DNA of 64,000 nucleotides, taken from NCBI RefSeq assembly GCF_001375555.1, contig NZ_CTDZ01000009.1:3465758-3529757 (forward strand), read 5' to 3'. The notes beneath the pieces were generated by a model that did not search any database, was not told the DNA's origin, and saw nothing but the letters and a program-made list of their open reading frames with translations. Origin of the DNA: Numidum massiliense. Lineage in GTDB: Bacteria > Bacillota > Bacilli > Thermoactinomycetales > Novibacillaceae. Made by a program: the position numbers and the translations under genes. Of the stretch, positions 1 to 7,461 are shown piece by piece (position 1 is the first letter of the stretch; each line of letters opens with the position of its first letter).

Positions 1-921
1 TCCGAACCGCGATTTAAAGGTTTGTTGTAAATCTACCGTTCCTTTTTTTCGCTTCCGCTCAGGCTGTGGCTGTGTGGAGGTATCTTCAGTCGCATGGGCG
101 GAAGCGTTCGCAGTGACCGCCTCAGCAGTAGCTACTTTTTCGTGTGACGCTTCATCCTTTGTTTGACGCACACCTGCTTGCGTATTATCTTGTGGCGCGG
201 CGTTTGGCTGTAACGGATGATCCTGATCGGTATCTTCCGAATGTCTATAGAGCGGGACTGACTGAACGGGTTCGTTTCGATATTCCTGGTTTGCCACGTC
301 AACGAGCGGAGGTTTTAAAGGGCCAAAATAGCGCTCCAGTTCTTTTTTTTGTTCTTGGGCAATCGGTTCGTGATGCGTCCGTTTCAGTCGCTTTAGGACA
401 ACTTTCCTTTTCTGATTGATCCGTTTGCGCATTTCGCGGCGAATCTTATACATGTTGAGGGCGTCTATGTAGCGGATTGCGTCTAGGGCGATGATGACAA
501 TCGCGTAATACACATAACTGAAGTCACCTGTCATGTGGAACTGGCCGACGCCGAGTGCTGTGGCACAAATAATGACGCGGACGCGGTCGAGCGTATAGTC
601 GAGCCACATGCCGAACAGTGTGCCTGTTCCTTTCAGCCGTGCGACTTTGCCGTCCATACAGTCTAAAACAAAACTGAAATGGAACAATACGGCCCCGGCC
701 ACTAATGCGGAGTAATGACCTAGATAAAAATAGTACGCCGAAAATAATCCAATAATAAAGGCGAAGAGAGACAGTTGGTTCGGAGTGATGCGCGTATAGT
801 TAGCGACTGGCAACACTAAGCGCGCCGCGAGTGGATCGACGAGAAAAACGGTCCACCAAGCGTCGCGCTTTTTGTAGGATTTTTCCTTAACGTCAGCTAA
901 CGTGAACTTCCCAAGTTCCAT
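1..921 (-). CDS. CDP-alcohol phosphatidyltransferase family membrane protein (C-terminus cut by window edge)
   Basis: The reverse strand is open from an ATG at 921 to base 1, giving 307 codons without a stop. A GGAGGT ribosome site lies at 933-938. Around residues 80-105 the protein carries the full family signature DGxxAR-x8-Gx3Dx3D, read here as DGKVARL, then GMWLDYTLD, which binds the metal and CDP-alcohol. Several hydrophobic segments surround it. The C-terminal third is a charged, low-complexity tail rich in Lys, Arg and Gln, unusual for this family. Members swap CMP for an alcohol in phospholipid or polar-head synthesis at the membrane. The alcohol substrate cannot be told from sequence, so PgsA, PssA or a sugar-type enzyme all remain possible. 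The gene is probably nearly complete. Confidence 0.85.
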   Translation of the reverse strand, partial: MELGKFTLADVKEKSYKKRDAWWTVFLVDPLAARLVLPVANYTRITPNQLSLFAFIIGLFSAYYFYLGHYSALVAGAVLFHFSFVLDCMDGKVARLKGTGTLFGMWLDYTLDRVRVIICATALGVGQFHMTGDFSYVYYAIVIIALDAIRYIDALNMYKIRREMRKRINQKRKVVLKRLKRTHHEPIAQEQKKELERYFGPLKPPLVDVANQEYRNEPVQSVPLYRHSEDTDQDHPLQPNAAPQDNTQAGVRQTKDEASHEKVATAEAVTANASAHATEDTSTQPQPERKRKKGTVDLQQTFKSRFG

Positions 922-1029
922 ATAAAATAAGTACCTCCATCCAAAGTGAATGTAGGGGAAATATACCACAATTCAAACTGTCAATCAAGTAAGCGGATGC
1001 ACAATGTTGATTGGCGGTGCGCAACACGG

Positions 1030-1317
1030 TCAAAAAATGATGAGGACGAGCAAAAAGTGGAGAAGAATACCGACACAAAAGCCTGATACAGTGACTAAAT
1101 ACGCTTGGTTAACCTTGAAATAAGATGATTGTTCGCGTTCCTGTGCGATGCGTCGTTTACTTAAAATAAATGCGAGCACAGGGATCGCTAGCGCTAAAAT
1201 GAGGATTAGTGGGTTTGACGTGGCGATAGCGTATGTGACGCCTAGCGAGAAAAGCAGTGTGAACATTAAGCCGCTAATAAAACCGCTAAGAAAGAATCTC
1301 CCGTACGTTCGCTTCAT
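1030..1317 (-). CDS. Small membrane protein of unknown function (about 95 aa)
   Basis: The product has three predicted hydrophobic stretches (about residues 8-28, 34-50 and 72-94), with a short basic, polar loop between the second and third. It lies 108 bp upstream of the CDP-alcohol transferase on the same strand and is divergent from ispH. The ribosome site before the ATG (AGGGGCTGG) is only moderate. I do not recognise a family. The transmembrane pattern and its own intergenic spacing favour a real gene over a chance frame. Nothing in the sequence gives a function. Confidence 0.55.
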   Translation of the reverse strand: MKRTYGRFFLSGFISGLMFTLLFSLGVTYAIATSNPLILILALAIPVLAFILSKRRIAQEREQSSYFKVNQAYLVTVSGFCVGILLHFLLVLIIF

Positions 1318-1386
1318 CTGTCCCAGCCCCTTGTTTTACAATGATAAACGTCCTAACTGCACATAGCGACTACATGTGAAGTACGC

Positions 1387-1392
1387 TATAAT
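1387..1392 (+). promoter_or_regulatory. Candidate sigma-A -10 box for ispH
   Basis: A consensus TATAAT lies 52 bp before the chosen ispH start. No good -35 hexamer is seen at the expected distance, so this is a partial match only. Confidence 0.35.
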
Positions 1393-1444
1393 CAAATTAT
1401 GTAACGGTACTATTACGTTTACTCTCGATTTGGAGGGGAATGAT

Positions 1445-2380
1445 ATGGAAGTCATCAAAATTACACCGCGCGGCTACTGTTACGGTGTCGTCGACGCGAT
1501 GGTGATCGCGCAGCGGGCGGCGAAAGACCCGACGTTGCCGCGCCCGATTTACATTTTAGGAATGATTGTCCACAACCGCCACGTCGTGGATGCTTTTGAC
1601 GAAGAAGGAATTATTACTCTCGATGGAGAGAATCGGATACAACTATTAGATCAAATAGACAAAGGAACAGTTATTTTCACGGCGCACGGCGTGTCGCCAG
1701 AAGTAAGGGCGAAAGCGCAGCAAAAAGGGTTAACCGTGATCGATGCGACGTGTCCTGACGTGACGCGGACGCACGACCTCATTCGCGAAAAGACGGCGAA
1801 TGGGTACGATGTCGTGTACATTGGAAAAAAAGGGCATCCGGAGCCAGAAGGAGCGATCGGCGTTGCCCCAGACCGCGTGCACTTAGTGGAGAAGGCGGCC
1901 GACGTCGCTGCCCTCGACCTTAGTAACGAGCAGATCATCGTGACGAACCAAACGACGATGAGTCAATGGGACACGCTGCAGTTGATGGACCTTATTCGCG
2001 AGAAATACCCGCAAGCCGAAGTGCATAACGAAATATGCATGGCGACACAGACGCGGCAAGAAGCGGTTGCTGAGCAGGCAAAACAGGCGGATGTCACGAT
2101 CGTCGTCGGCGACCCGCGTAGCAACAATTCGAATCGACTGGCGCAAGTTTCGGAAGAAATTGCTGGTGTTAAGGCGCATCGCATTAGTAACGTAAGTGAA
2201 ATAAAGCCAGAATGGTTGTTAGGCAAGAAAAAGGTTGCTGTCACTTCGGGCGCTTCCACGCCGACTCCGCTAACGCGCGAAGTGGTCAAATACGTCGAGC
2301 AGTTCGACGAAAATGATCGTCACACGTGGCAGCCGCAGCGCATGGTTGACGGTAAAAAAATATTGCCGAAAATTCGATAA
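1445..2380 (+). CDS. ispH: 4-hydroxy-3-methylbut-2-enyl diphosphate reductase
   Basis: This is the last enzyme of the MEP isoprenoid route. It reduces HMBPP to IPP and DMAPP with a [4Fe-4S] cluster. The three cluster cysteines are visible at about residues 12 (RGYCYGV), 103 (DATCPDV) and 198 (NEICMAT), along with the conserved HNRHVV, TAHGVS and SNNSNRL blocks. The length of 311 aa is normal. The start at 1445 is preferred over an upstream in-frame ATG because a TTGGAGGGGA ribosome site sits directly before it and the family motif begins at once ([12 protein letters not shown]). It supplies precursors that the cyclase at 49-51 kb would need. It stands alone, with no other MEP gene nearby. Confidence 0.97.
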   Translation: MEVIKITPRGYCYGVVDAMVIAQRAAKDPTLPRPIYILGMIVHNRHVVDAFDEEGIITLDGENRIQLLDQIDKGTVIFTAHGVSPEVRAKAQQKGLTVIDATCPDVTRTHDLIREKTANGYDVVYIGKKGHPEPEGAIGVAPDRVHLVEKAADVAALDLSNEQIIVTNQTTMSQWDTLQLMDLIREKYPQAEVHNEICMATQTRQEAVAEQAKQADVTIVVGDPRSNNSNRLAQVSEEIAGVKAHRISNVSEIKPEWLLGKKKVAVTSGASTPTPLTREVVKYVEQFDENDRHTWQPQRMVDGKKILPKIR

Positions 2381-2472
2381 CTGTTGCTACAAACTATACG
2401 GAAAGGGACATTGGTATAAGTGACGATAACGTAAGAGAAGCTAGGGCGTTGAATGAGGAGGGAGGGGAGCAG

Positions 2473-3045
2473 ATGGAAGAAAGAAGGAACGACAAAGAGT
2501 ACGGCTATGCGTCGGGCGTTAAGATTGGTGGCGAAGCGGATCGCGACGCTAGCTACTCCGAATACGATGCCGACACCCGCTACGACCGCGATACACACTA
2601 CGACGGTGCAAGCCATACAGAAAATACGCCGTTCACGGGTGCGTACAATGGAGGAGATCAGCCGCACGGACAGCGTCTTTACGAGGGAACCAGCGGAGCT
2701 CCGTACGGTGACGGATCACCAGTTGGGGGTACGTACGATAGTCATGGAGCGGGTTCGCTATACGGACAACACATGACAAAGAAACCTAACGGATTGGGGA
2801 CGGCCGGGCTAATTTGCGGCATTGTCGGGGCTGTTTTGGCAATCGTTCCTGTATTTCTCTGGTTTTTCTCCTTCGTATTGGGTATTTTAGCCATCGTTTT
2901 TGGCGCCATTAGCAAAAAAAGAGACGGTTCGGGAATGGCCGCGATTGTGTTAGGTGCGGCTACCTTTGGGATCATGTTGTTGTGGGTCCTCGGTTTCGTA
3001 TTATTGGCCGCGGTATTCGAAACACAAGGGACGCAAATGTACTAA
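2473..3045 (+). CDS. DUF4190-type membrane protein with a long Gly/Tyr/Asp-rich N-terminus
   Basis: The first ~105 residues are hydrophilic, low-complexity and rich in Asp, Tyr, Gly and Ser. The C-terminal half has two long hydrophobic segments with the pattern LGTAGLICGIVGAVLAIVP and a second helix before the end, typical of DUF4190 proteins. The start at 2473 follows a strong GGAGGGGAGC site; an upstream in-frame ATG at 2449 lacks one. The function of this family is unknown, with a membrane or envelope location expected. The low-complexity N-terminal region faces one side of the membrane and could be an interaction region. A hairpin follows the gene. Confidence 0.7.
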   Translation: MEERRNDKEYGYASGVKIGGEADRDASYSEYDADTRYDRDTHYDGASHTENTPFTGAYNGGDQPHGQRLYEGTSGAPYGDGSPVGGTYDSHGAGSLYGQHMTKKPNGLGTAGLICGIVGAVLAIVPVFLWFFSFVLGILAIVFGAISKKRDGSGMAAIVLGAATFGIMLLWVLGFVLLAAVFETQGTQMY

Positions 3046-3067
3046 CAGGATTGTACTGACGGAACGG

Positions 3068-3102
3068 AAGAGGGGCTGGCTTTAGTGAGACCAGCCCCTC
3101 TT
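3068..3102. terminator. Shared hairpin between convergent genes
   Basis: A perfect 12-bp stem (3068-3079 with 3091-3102, AAGAGGGGCTGG) encloses an 11-nt loop between the DUF4190 gene and the convergent FlhA-C-like gene, whose stop codon it touches. T-tracts are weak on both sides, so termination is likely but not certain. Confidence 0.6.
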
Positions 3103-3844
3103 ACTCGATGCGGTGGATGACGGCGGTCGGTCGCTTCGGTGGCGGGAGTCGCTTTTTCTTTTGCTTAGCGACGTATTTGACGATGTCGTCCGGGTGGGCG
3201 CTCGACCATTCCGGAGGTGCATGACCCTGTGGCGGGTGTACGACATAGTACGCGACGATCGTCTCTAGCAATTGTTCAAATGGATGGAGTGGGATGCGTT
3301 GCGCTAACAGTTTACGCATCACTTGCCACATTAAACCAGTGGTCATCCCTCTTTTCTCCAACTCTTTATACAGCAGAGGTGTATGGGTGCGCGCTTGTAG
3401 CCACCAGCGCGACGCTGTTTCAAACGTTAACAAGTCGGGTGCTTTTTTCTCCATAACGTAAAGTAAGTGGTCGAGCAACAGATCGGCCGCAGGTGTCCCG
3501 TCACTGTCCGTCCACACGCCAGCCTCGTTCGTCACGGGATGAACACCCGGCTCCCCCTCCTCGTGTACACTGCTGAACAGGAGCGGCGGGCGTAACACAC
3601 CTTCGCCAGCCAGTTGCCCCCGCGTGCGCACGACGTAACGGTGCGGGGCGAGCTCGGTCGGCTTAATGCGGATGGCTGGGACAAAAAGACCGTGTGTACC
3701 CATAATGCGCTGTCGCAAGTGCTGGACGCGGATGGCAAGGTCCGTCTGTTTAAACAGCGTGTCGTACAGAGACGCCCCAAGCTCCAATGCGAGTACATCG
3801 TATTTTTGTTTGCTGTAAGCATCAGAGATGGACCAGTCGTTCAT
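3101..3844 (-). CDS. Stand-alone FlhA C-terminal (cytoplasmic) domain protein, FHIPEP family
   Basis: The 247-residue product lines up with the cytoplasmic half of FlhA, the export-gate subunit of flagellar type III secretion. Markers are an N-terminal LELGASLYDTL, the block GLFVPAIRIKPTEL near residue 55, the VVRTRGQLAGEGVL strand, AADLLLDHLLYVMEKKAPDLLTF, and LMWQVMRKLLAQRIPLHPFEQLLETI near residues 170-200. No transmembrane half is present, the ribosome site AAGGGGG precedes its own ATG, and no flagellar genes are near, so this is not a broken flhA. It lies 57 bp downstream of the YfhH-like gene on the same strand and probably shares its transcript. It could be a soluble binding platform for export-type clients, or a repurposed domain; I know of no assigned function. 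Confidence 0.8.
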   Translation of the reverse strand: MNDWSISDAYSKQKYDVLALELGASLYDTLFKQTDLAIRVQHLRQRIMGTHGLFVPAIRIKPTELAPHRYVVRTRGQLAGEGVLRPPLLFSSVHEEGEPGVHPVTNEAGVWTDSDGTPAADLLLDHLLYVMEKKAPDLLTFETASRWWLQARTHTPLLYKELEKRGMTTGLMWQVMRKLLAQRIPLHPFEQLLETIVAYYVVHPPQGHAPPEWSSAHPDDIVKYVAKQKKKRLPPPKRPTAVIHRIE

Positions 3845-3901
3845 CGGATATGATCCCCCTTGCGCGTCGTATTTTCATCCTCTGTCACTGCCGGGATGTC
3901 A

Positions 3902-4213
3902 TTAATAGTCGGGTTGGTAAAGGCGGCCAAGTGGGAAGGCGCGTTCCGGTTCCTCGTTGTTGAGGTAACCCCAAGCCATTACCCCGTTAATGTACGTTAC
4001 TTTAAAAACGCCAGCCTCGCCGTGAATGTGGTAAACCGTTCCGGGCACGATGTGCTTCGGGTTGACGAGGTACGATTTTGCAAAGTAATATTGCTGTTCG
4101 AGCACATTCACCTCATAAAACCTACCGGCGCGCAGCTTCTGGTCTGCCTCTTGGCGTAGGCGCTCAGTTTCTTGGATAAGTTCATCGCGATTCATTTGGC
4201 TAAATCGATCCAC
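3902..4213 (-). CDS. yfhH: YfhH family protein (DUF1811)
   Basis: The 103-aa product opens with FSQMNRDELIQETERL, an amphipathic helix, then a middle block VLEQQYYFAKSYLVNP and a C-terminal beta-rich part with the family hallmark YINGVMAWGYLN. This order matches B. subtilis YfhH. The start codon is GTG with GGAGG nine bases before it. It is the first gene of a probable two-gene unit with the FlhA-C-like protein and is divergent from the phosphatase-superfamily gene. Its biochemical role is not known; the family is confined to Bacillales and relatives. Confidence 0.8.
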   Translation of the reverse strand: MDRFSQMNRDELIQETERLRQEADQKLRAGRFYEVNVLEQQYYFAKSYLVNPKHIVPGTVYHIHGEAGVFKVTYINGVMAWGYLNNEEPERAFPLGRLYQPDY

Positions 4214-4312
4214 GGGCTCTATCCTCCAGTAGTAAAAATACGGTGGTTGACTATTATTATAACAGACGACAGCAAGCGATCGTGCGACAGGGAACGAGAA
4301 AGGAGCGAAACG

Positions 4313-5236
4313 ATGGCAGTCTTACTGTTATTTATCGATGGCGTCGGCTTAGGCGACCGCGCATCGTACAATCCGTGGTACGCGTTGCCGACGCCGCACG
4401 TAAACCGCTTGTTGGACGGGCAGTCGCTAACGAAAGAGGCTGTCGGTTCGTATGCGGACGGGGTGCAGCTCGTCGCGACCGATACGCTGTTAGGCGTCCC
4501 TGGGTTACCGCAAAGTGCGACGGGTCAGGCGACAATTTTTACCGGGAGAAACGCGCCTAAGTTTTTACAAAGGCATATGAGCGGCTTGCCGTTTCAACGT
4601 TTGCGCCAGTTCGTGCGCGAAGACAACTTGTACTTACAGTTGGAGCGCGCCGGGCTGCGGCCGACGTTTGCCAACGCGTATACGGAGGAGTACTTTGCCC
4701 GTCCGGCGACGAAGCGAGGCTGGATGTCGGTATCGACAGTAGCGATCGACAGTGCAGCGGCACCGCTGCGCTTCACGCAGCATTTGCTCCAAAACCGTGC
4801 GCTCTTCCACGATTTGACGCGGGCGTATCTACGCCAGCTTCGTCCCGACATTGCGGAGGTCACACCGGAAGAGGCGGCGGAGCACGCGCTCGCGCTCGTC
4901 TCGGACTACGACCTCGTCGTGCATGAATATTTTTTGAGTGACGTCGCTGGCCACAAACAGGTGCCGGGGATGATCGAGAACGTCGTCGATACGTACGACC
5001 GCTTTCTCGGGCACATCGCAAAGGGCAAGCGACGCGAAGACACAGTTATTTTGGTCAGTGACCACGGAAACAGTGAAGACTTTCGCCGGCGCACGCACAC
5101 GATGAACGAAGTTCCCACGTTAATCGTCGGACCGGTTCCGCCGCTCGGCGAGGAAGGGCGAGCGAGTTGGGATTTGACGCGCATTGTGCCACTCATTCGT
5201 CGCGTGCTCGACGTCGAACACCTACAAGTAAATTGA
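4313..5236 (+). CDS. Alkaline-phosphatase-superfamily metalloenzyme, phosphomutase-like
   Basis: The motifs are those of the two-metal phosphomutase/phosphatase fold: LLFIDGVGLGD at the N-terminus (metal Asp), QSATGQATIFTG (Ser/Thr nucleophile) near residue 65, HEYFLSDVAGHK in the middle, and VSDHGNSEDF with a following HT-NEVPTL metal site near residues 250-270. The last resembles cofactor-independent phosphoglycerate mutase. At 307 aa it is far shorter than GpmI (about 510) and lacks its inserted domain. The start at 4313 has an AGGAG site; the upstream in-frame ATG does not. The substrate is unknown. It is separated from fabI by 199 bp. Confidence 0.8.
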   Translation: MAVLLLFIDGVGLGDRASYNPWYALPTPHVNRLLDGQSLTKEAVGSYADGVQLVATDTLLGVPGLPQSATGQATIFTGRNAPKFLQRHMSGLPFQRLRQFVREDNLYLQLERAGLRPTFANAYTEEYFARPATKRGWMSVSTVAIDSAAAPLRFTQHLLQNRALFHDLTRAYLRQLRPDIAEVTPEEAAEHALALVSDYDLVVHEYFLSDVAGHKQVPGMIENVVDTYDRFLGHIAKGKRREDTVILVSDHGNSEDFRRRTHTMNEVPTLIVGPVPPLGEEGRASWDLTRIVPLIRRVLDVEHLQVN

Positions 5237-5325
5237 CAGCTGCTCACAATTTAGGTACATTTATTATTACATATTATGATCAGGTGCTAAAAGCGGACTG
5301 CGGCAGTGTTGAACAGGTGGATTGC

Positions 5326-5345
5326 TCGCTCGTTAGCGATTTTTT
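5326..5345 (+). terminator. Weak terminator-like hairpin before fabI
   Basis: A 5-bp stem TCGCT/AGCGA with loop CGTT is followed directly by six T residues. The short stem makes it weak, but position and T-run fit the end of the phosphatase-superfamily gene. Confidence 0.4.
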
Positions 5346-5435
5346 AAAGGGATACAGAGACACGCGGCATACTAGGGAATCTCCGGTGGGCACTCGTCCG
5401 CGCGCGGGCACTAATCACGGAAAGAGGGATGCACA

Positions 5436-6212
5436 ATGACAAAATTAATGGATGGTAAGCGGTTTGTCGTGATGGGAGTCGCCAATCACCGTAGCATCGC
5501 TTGGGCGATTGCGCAAGCGATGCACGAAGCAGGGGCGACGCTCGCTTTTACATATTTGGGTGAACGGGAAGAGAAAAAACTGCGCGAGTTGATCGCAAAG
5601 GCGCAAATGGACGATGCGCTACTACTGCCGTGCAACGTGACGAACGACGGAGATATCGCTCACGCGTTTCAAACGATTGGCGACAAGTGGGGCACGATTC
5701 ACGGGTTAGCGCACTGTATCGCTTTTGCTAAAACGGACGATTTAAAAGACGGCTACGTGAACACGTCGCGCGACGGCTACGCACTCGCACAAGACATTAG
5801 CGCGTACTCCTTAGTCGCCGTGGCACGGGCTGCCCGTCCACTCATGCGCGAAGGCGGCAGTATTTTGACGATGACCTACATGGGCTCGGAACGGGTCATT
5901 CCTAACTACAACGTGATGGGGATCGCTAAGTCGGCCTTGGAGATGAGCGTCCGTTACTTAGCGTACGATTTAGGAGAAGACAACATCCGCGTGAACGCCG
6001 TTTCTGCCGGGCCGATTCGCACGCTCGCAGCGAAAGGGATTAAAGATTTTAGTACGATGATCCATCACGTGGCGGAAAAAGCGCCGCTCAAACGGACGGT
6101 TGAAGTGACGGAAGTTGCCAACACGGCGCTGTTTTTAGCGAGCGATTTATCTTCGGGCATTACCGGTGAAGTGGTGCACGTCGACGGCGGATACAACATT
6201 ATGGGCATGTAA
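5436..6212 (+). CDS. fabI: Enoyl-ACP reductase (NADH), FabI
   Basis: FabI carries out the last reduction of each fatty-acid elongation cycle. It is an atypical short-chain dehydrogenase: the cofactor loop reads GVANHRSIAWAIA near residues 14-26, and the catalytic Tyr-x6-Lys pair is Tyr158 and Lys165 in PNYNVMGIAK, with Tyr148 also conserved. The C-terminal AGPIRTLAAKGI substrate loop and GEVVHVDGGYNIMGM end are typical. The length of 258 aa is normal. The start has a GAAAGAGGG site. It is monocistronic here. I looked for a FapR operator upstream and did not find a convincing one. Confidence 0.96.
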   Translation: MTKLMDGKRFVVMGVANHRSIAWAIAQAMHEAGATLAFTYLGEREEKKLRELIAKAQMDDALLLPCNVTNDGDIAHAFQTIGDKWGTIHGLAHCIAFAKTDDLKDGYVNTSRDGYALAQDISAYSLVAVARAARPLMREGGSILTMTYMGSERVIPNYNVMGIAKSALEMSVRYLAYDLGEDNIRVNAVSAGPIRTLAAKGIKDFSTMIHHVAEKAPLKRTVEVTEVANTALFLASDLSSGITGEVVHVDGGYNIMGM

Positions 6213-6244
6213 TCATTGGGCAGTAGCGGTTTCCGCGTTTTCCC

Positions 6245-6273
6245 TTGAATTCACTCTGTCCGTGTGGTAAAGT
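6245..6273 (+). promoter_or_regulatory. Candidate sigma-A promoter for speD
   Basis: TTGAAT and TAAAGT are separated by 17 bp, about 150 bp before the speD start, leaving a leader of roughly 140 nt. No known riboswitch fold was recognised in the leader. Confidence 0.5.
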
Positions 6274-6421
6274 AGATTTCGTTACGCGATGGAGGATAGA
6301 CACGAACCAATATTCACTTAAAGGGTTGGGACCTCGATGGACTAACCTTCCCCCGTGGTGAATGGTGACGGTCCTAGCGAATTTTTATCCTATCTCGTTT
6401 GCTAGGGAGGGGGACGAAAGC

Positions 6422-6832
6422 ATGGAGCAAGTATTTTCCACTTTCGGACGGCATGTTGCGGTGGACACGTGGGGCGTCGATTTTTTGAAGCTTAACGATG
6501 TCCGCTATTTGGAGCAACAATTAGTGCAGGCAGCACAAGTTTGCGGGGCGACTGTTTTGTCGACGCAGTCGAAACAGTTTGAGCCCCAAGGTGTTACAGT
6601 TCTCGTCATGTTATCGGAGAGTCACCTCTCCATTCACACCTATCCGGAAAAGGGCTTTGCTGCTATTGACTGTTACACGTGCGGCACGTCGGTCGATCCG
6701 CAGGACGCAATTGACTATGTGCTCACAGCGCTGCAGCCAAGCGAGCGGTACAGTCACACGCTAATACGCGGTCAAGGTCCAATCGAGGTTATGGCAGTTG
6801 CTCCGACGGAGCGAGTAGCTGCGGAAGCATGA
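6422..6832 (+). CDS. speD: S-adenosylmethionine decarboxylase proenzyme (prokaryotic class)
   Basis: The enzyme makes decarboxylated SAM, the aminopropyl donor for spermidine. The protein cuts itself between Glu66 and Ser67 in the block LSESHLSIHTYPE; Ser67 becomes the pyruvoyl group. The conserved AIDCYTCG block with the catalytic Cys follows. The length of 136 aa is typical of the small SpeD/SpeH class. The start at 6422 is chosen because of a GGGAGGGGG site and because the conserved N-terminus FGRHVAVD begins just after it; the upstream in-frame extension has no support. No spermidine synthase gene is adjacent. Confidence 0.94.
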   Translation: MEQVFSTFGRHVAVDTWGVDFLKLNDVRYLEQQLVQAAQVCGATVLSTQSKQFEPQGVTVLVMLSESHLSIHTYPEKGFAAIDCYTCGTSVDPQDAIDYVLTALQPSERYSHTLIRGQGPIEVMAVAPTERVAAEA

Positions 6833-6947
6833 TTTTTTTTGACGTTTTATTATAAAAAAAGCGTTTTCCTAGTGTATAATAAATGCGGATGCCAATCTAC
6901 GTAGCAAAGGTAAAACCTAACCTAAATGCATAAGGAGGAAATAGGAG

Positions 6948-7181
6948 ATGGCCTACATCATTACGTCCCCGTGTATCGGTGAAAAGCATGGCGATTGCGT
7001 CGACGAATGCCCAGTAGACGCAATTCACGAAGGTGAAGAGCAGTTTTTTATCGATCCAGACGTCTGCATCGATTGCGGTGCGTGTGAACCGGTATGTCCG
7101 GTAGAAGCGATTTATCAAGATGAGTTCGTGCCAGAAGACGAGCAGGAATTCATCGAGAAAAATGCCGAGTTCTTCCGGTAA
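6948..7181 (+). CDS. fer: 7Fe ferredoxin ([3Fe-4S]/[4Fe-4S])
   Basis: The 77-residue electron carrier has seven cysteines: Cys9, 17 and 21 in a C-x7-C-x3-CP pattern and Cys40, 43, 46 and 50 in CxxCxxCxxxCP. The long first spacing marks the 7Fe type, in which Cys9, 17 and 50 usually hold the 3Fe cluster and the others the 4Fe cluster. The acidic C-terminal tail is normal for Bacillales ferredoxins. An AAGGAGG site precedes the start. A TATAAT lies at 6875-6880, but no clear -35 was found. A good terminator follows, so it is a single-gene unit. Confidence 0.95.
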   Translation: MAYIITSPCIGEKHGDCVDECPVDAIHEGEEQFFIDPDVCIDCGACEPVCPVEAIYQDEFVPEDEQEFIEKNAEFFR

Positions 7182-7198
7182 ATTTTCGCGATTCCGAA

Positions 7199-7240
7199 GA
7201 GGGGACGTGCTTCGCTTTAGCATGTCCTCCTCCTTTTTGC
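7199..7240 (+). terminator. Rho-independent terminator after ferredoxin
   Basis: GAGGGGACGTGCT (7199-7211) pairs with AGCATGTCCTCCTC (7219-7232) with one bulge, followed by TTTTT and, shortly after, a second T-rich stretch. Confidence 0.8.
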
Positions 7241-7426
7241 ATTTTTCGAGTTTTTGTCAGGGGAAATTTAAACAAATTTGTCTGTTCCCCTTGACGGATG
7301 ACGCATTTTACGTTAATTATATTAATTAGAGGTACCACTTTCCAAGCACAGCAAAATCGAAGCCTAATGTAATCGCTTAGGTTCAGAATGGTGTGCACAC
7401 AAGGAAGTATTTTTTTTAACCCATAG

Positions 7427-7444
7427 TGAATGAGTGTTCATTCA
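7427..7444. promoter_or_regulatory. FadR-type operator before fadN
   Basis: TGAATGAGTGTTCATTCA has perfect 7-bp arms around a GTGT centre and matches the B. subtilis FadR (TetR family) consensus TGAATGA-N4-TCATTCA. It ends 17 bp before the fadN start, where bound repressor would block transcription until long-chain acyl-CoA releases it. Confidence 0.85.
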
Positions 7445-7461
7445 AAATAGAGGAGGGAACA

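Noticed and set aside
144-419. Plus-strand frame near the left edge
   Set aside because: It lies over the charged tail of the minus-strand CDP-alcohol transferase, whose signature motif proves that strand.
3101-3844. Broken flagellar flhA
   Set aside because: The gene has its own start and ribosome site, a full C-terminal domain, and no membrane-half remnants upstream.
5237-5435. FapR operator before fabI
   Set aside because: Only a TTAGGTAC and a GTGCTAAA are seen, too far apart to form the 17-bp FapR palindrome.
6839-6880. Sigma-A promoter TTGACG ... TATAAT before ferredoxin
   Set aside because: The hexamers are 30 bp apart, too far for one promoter.
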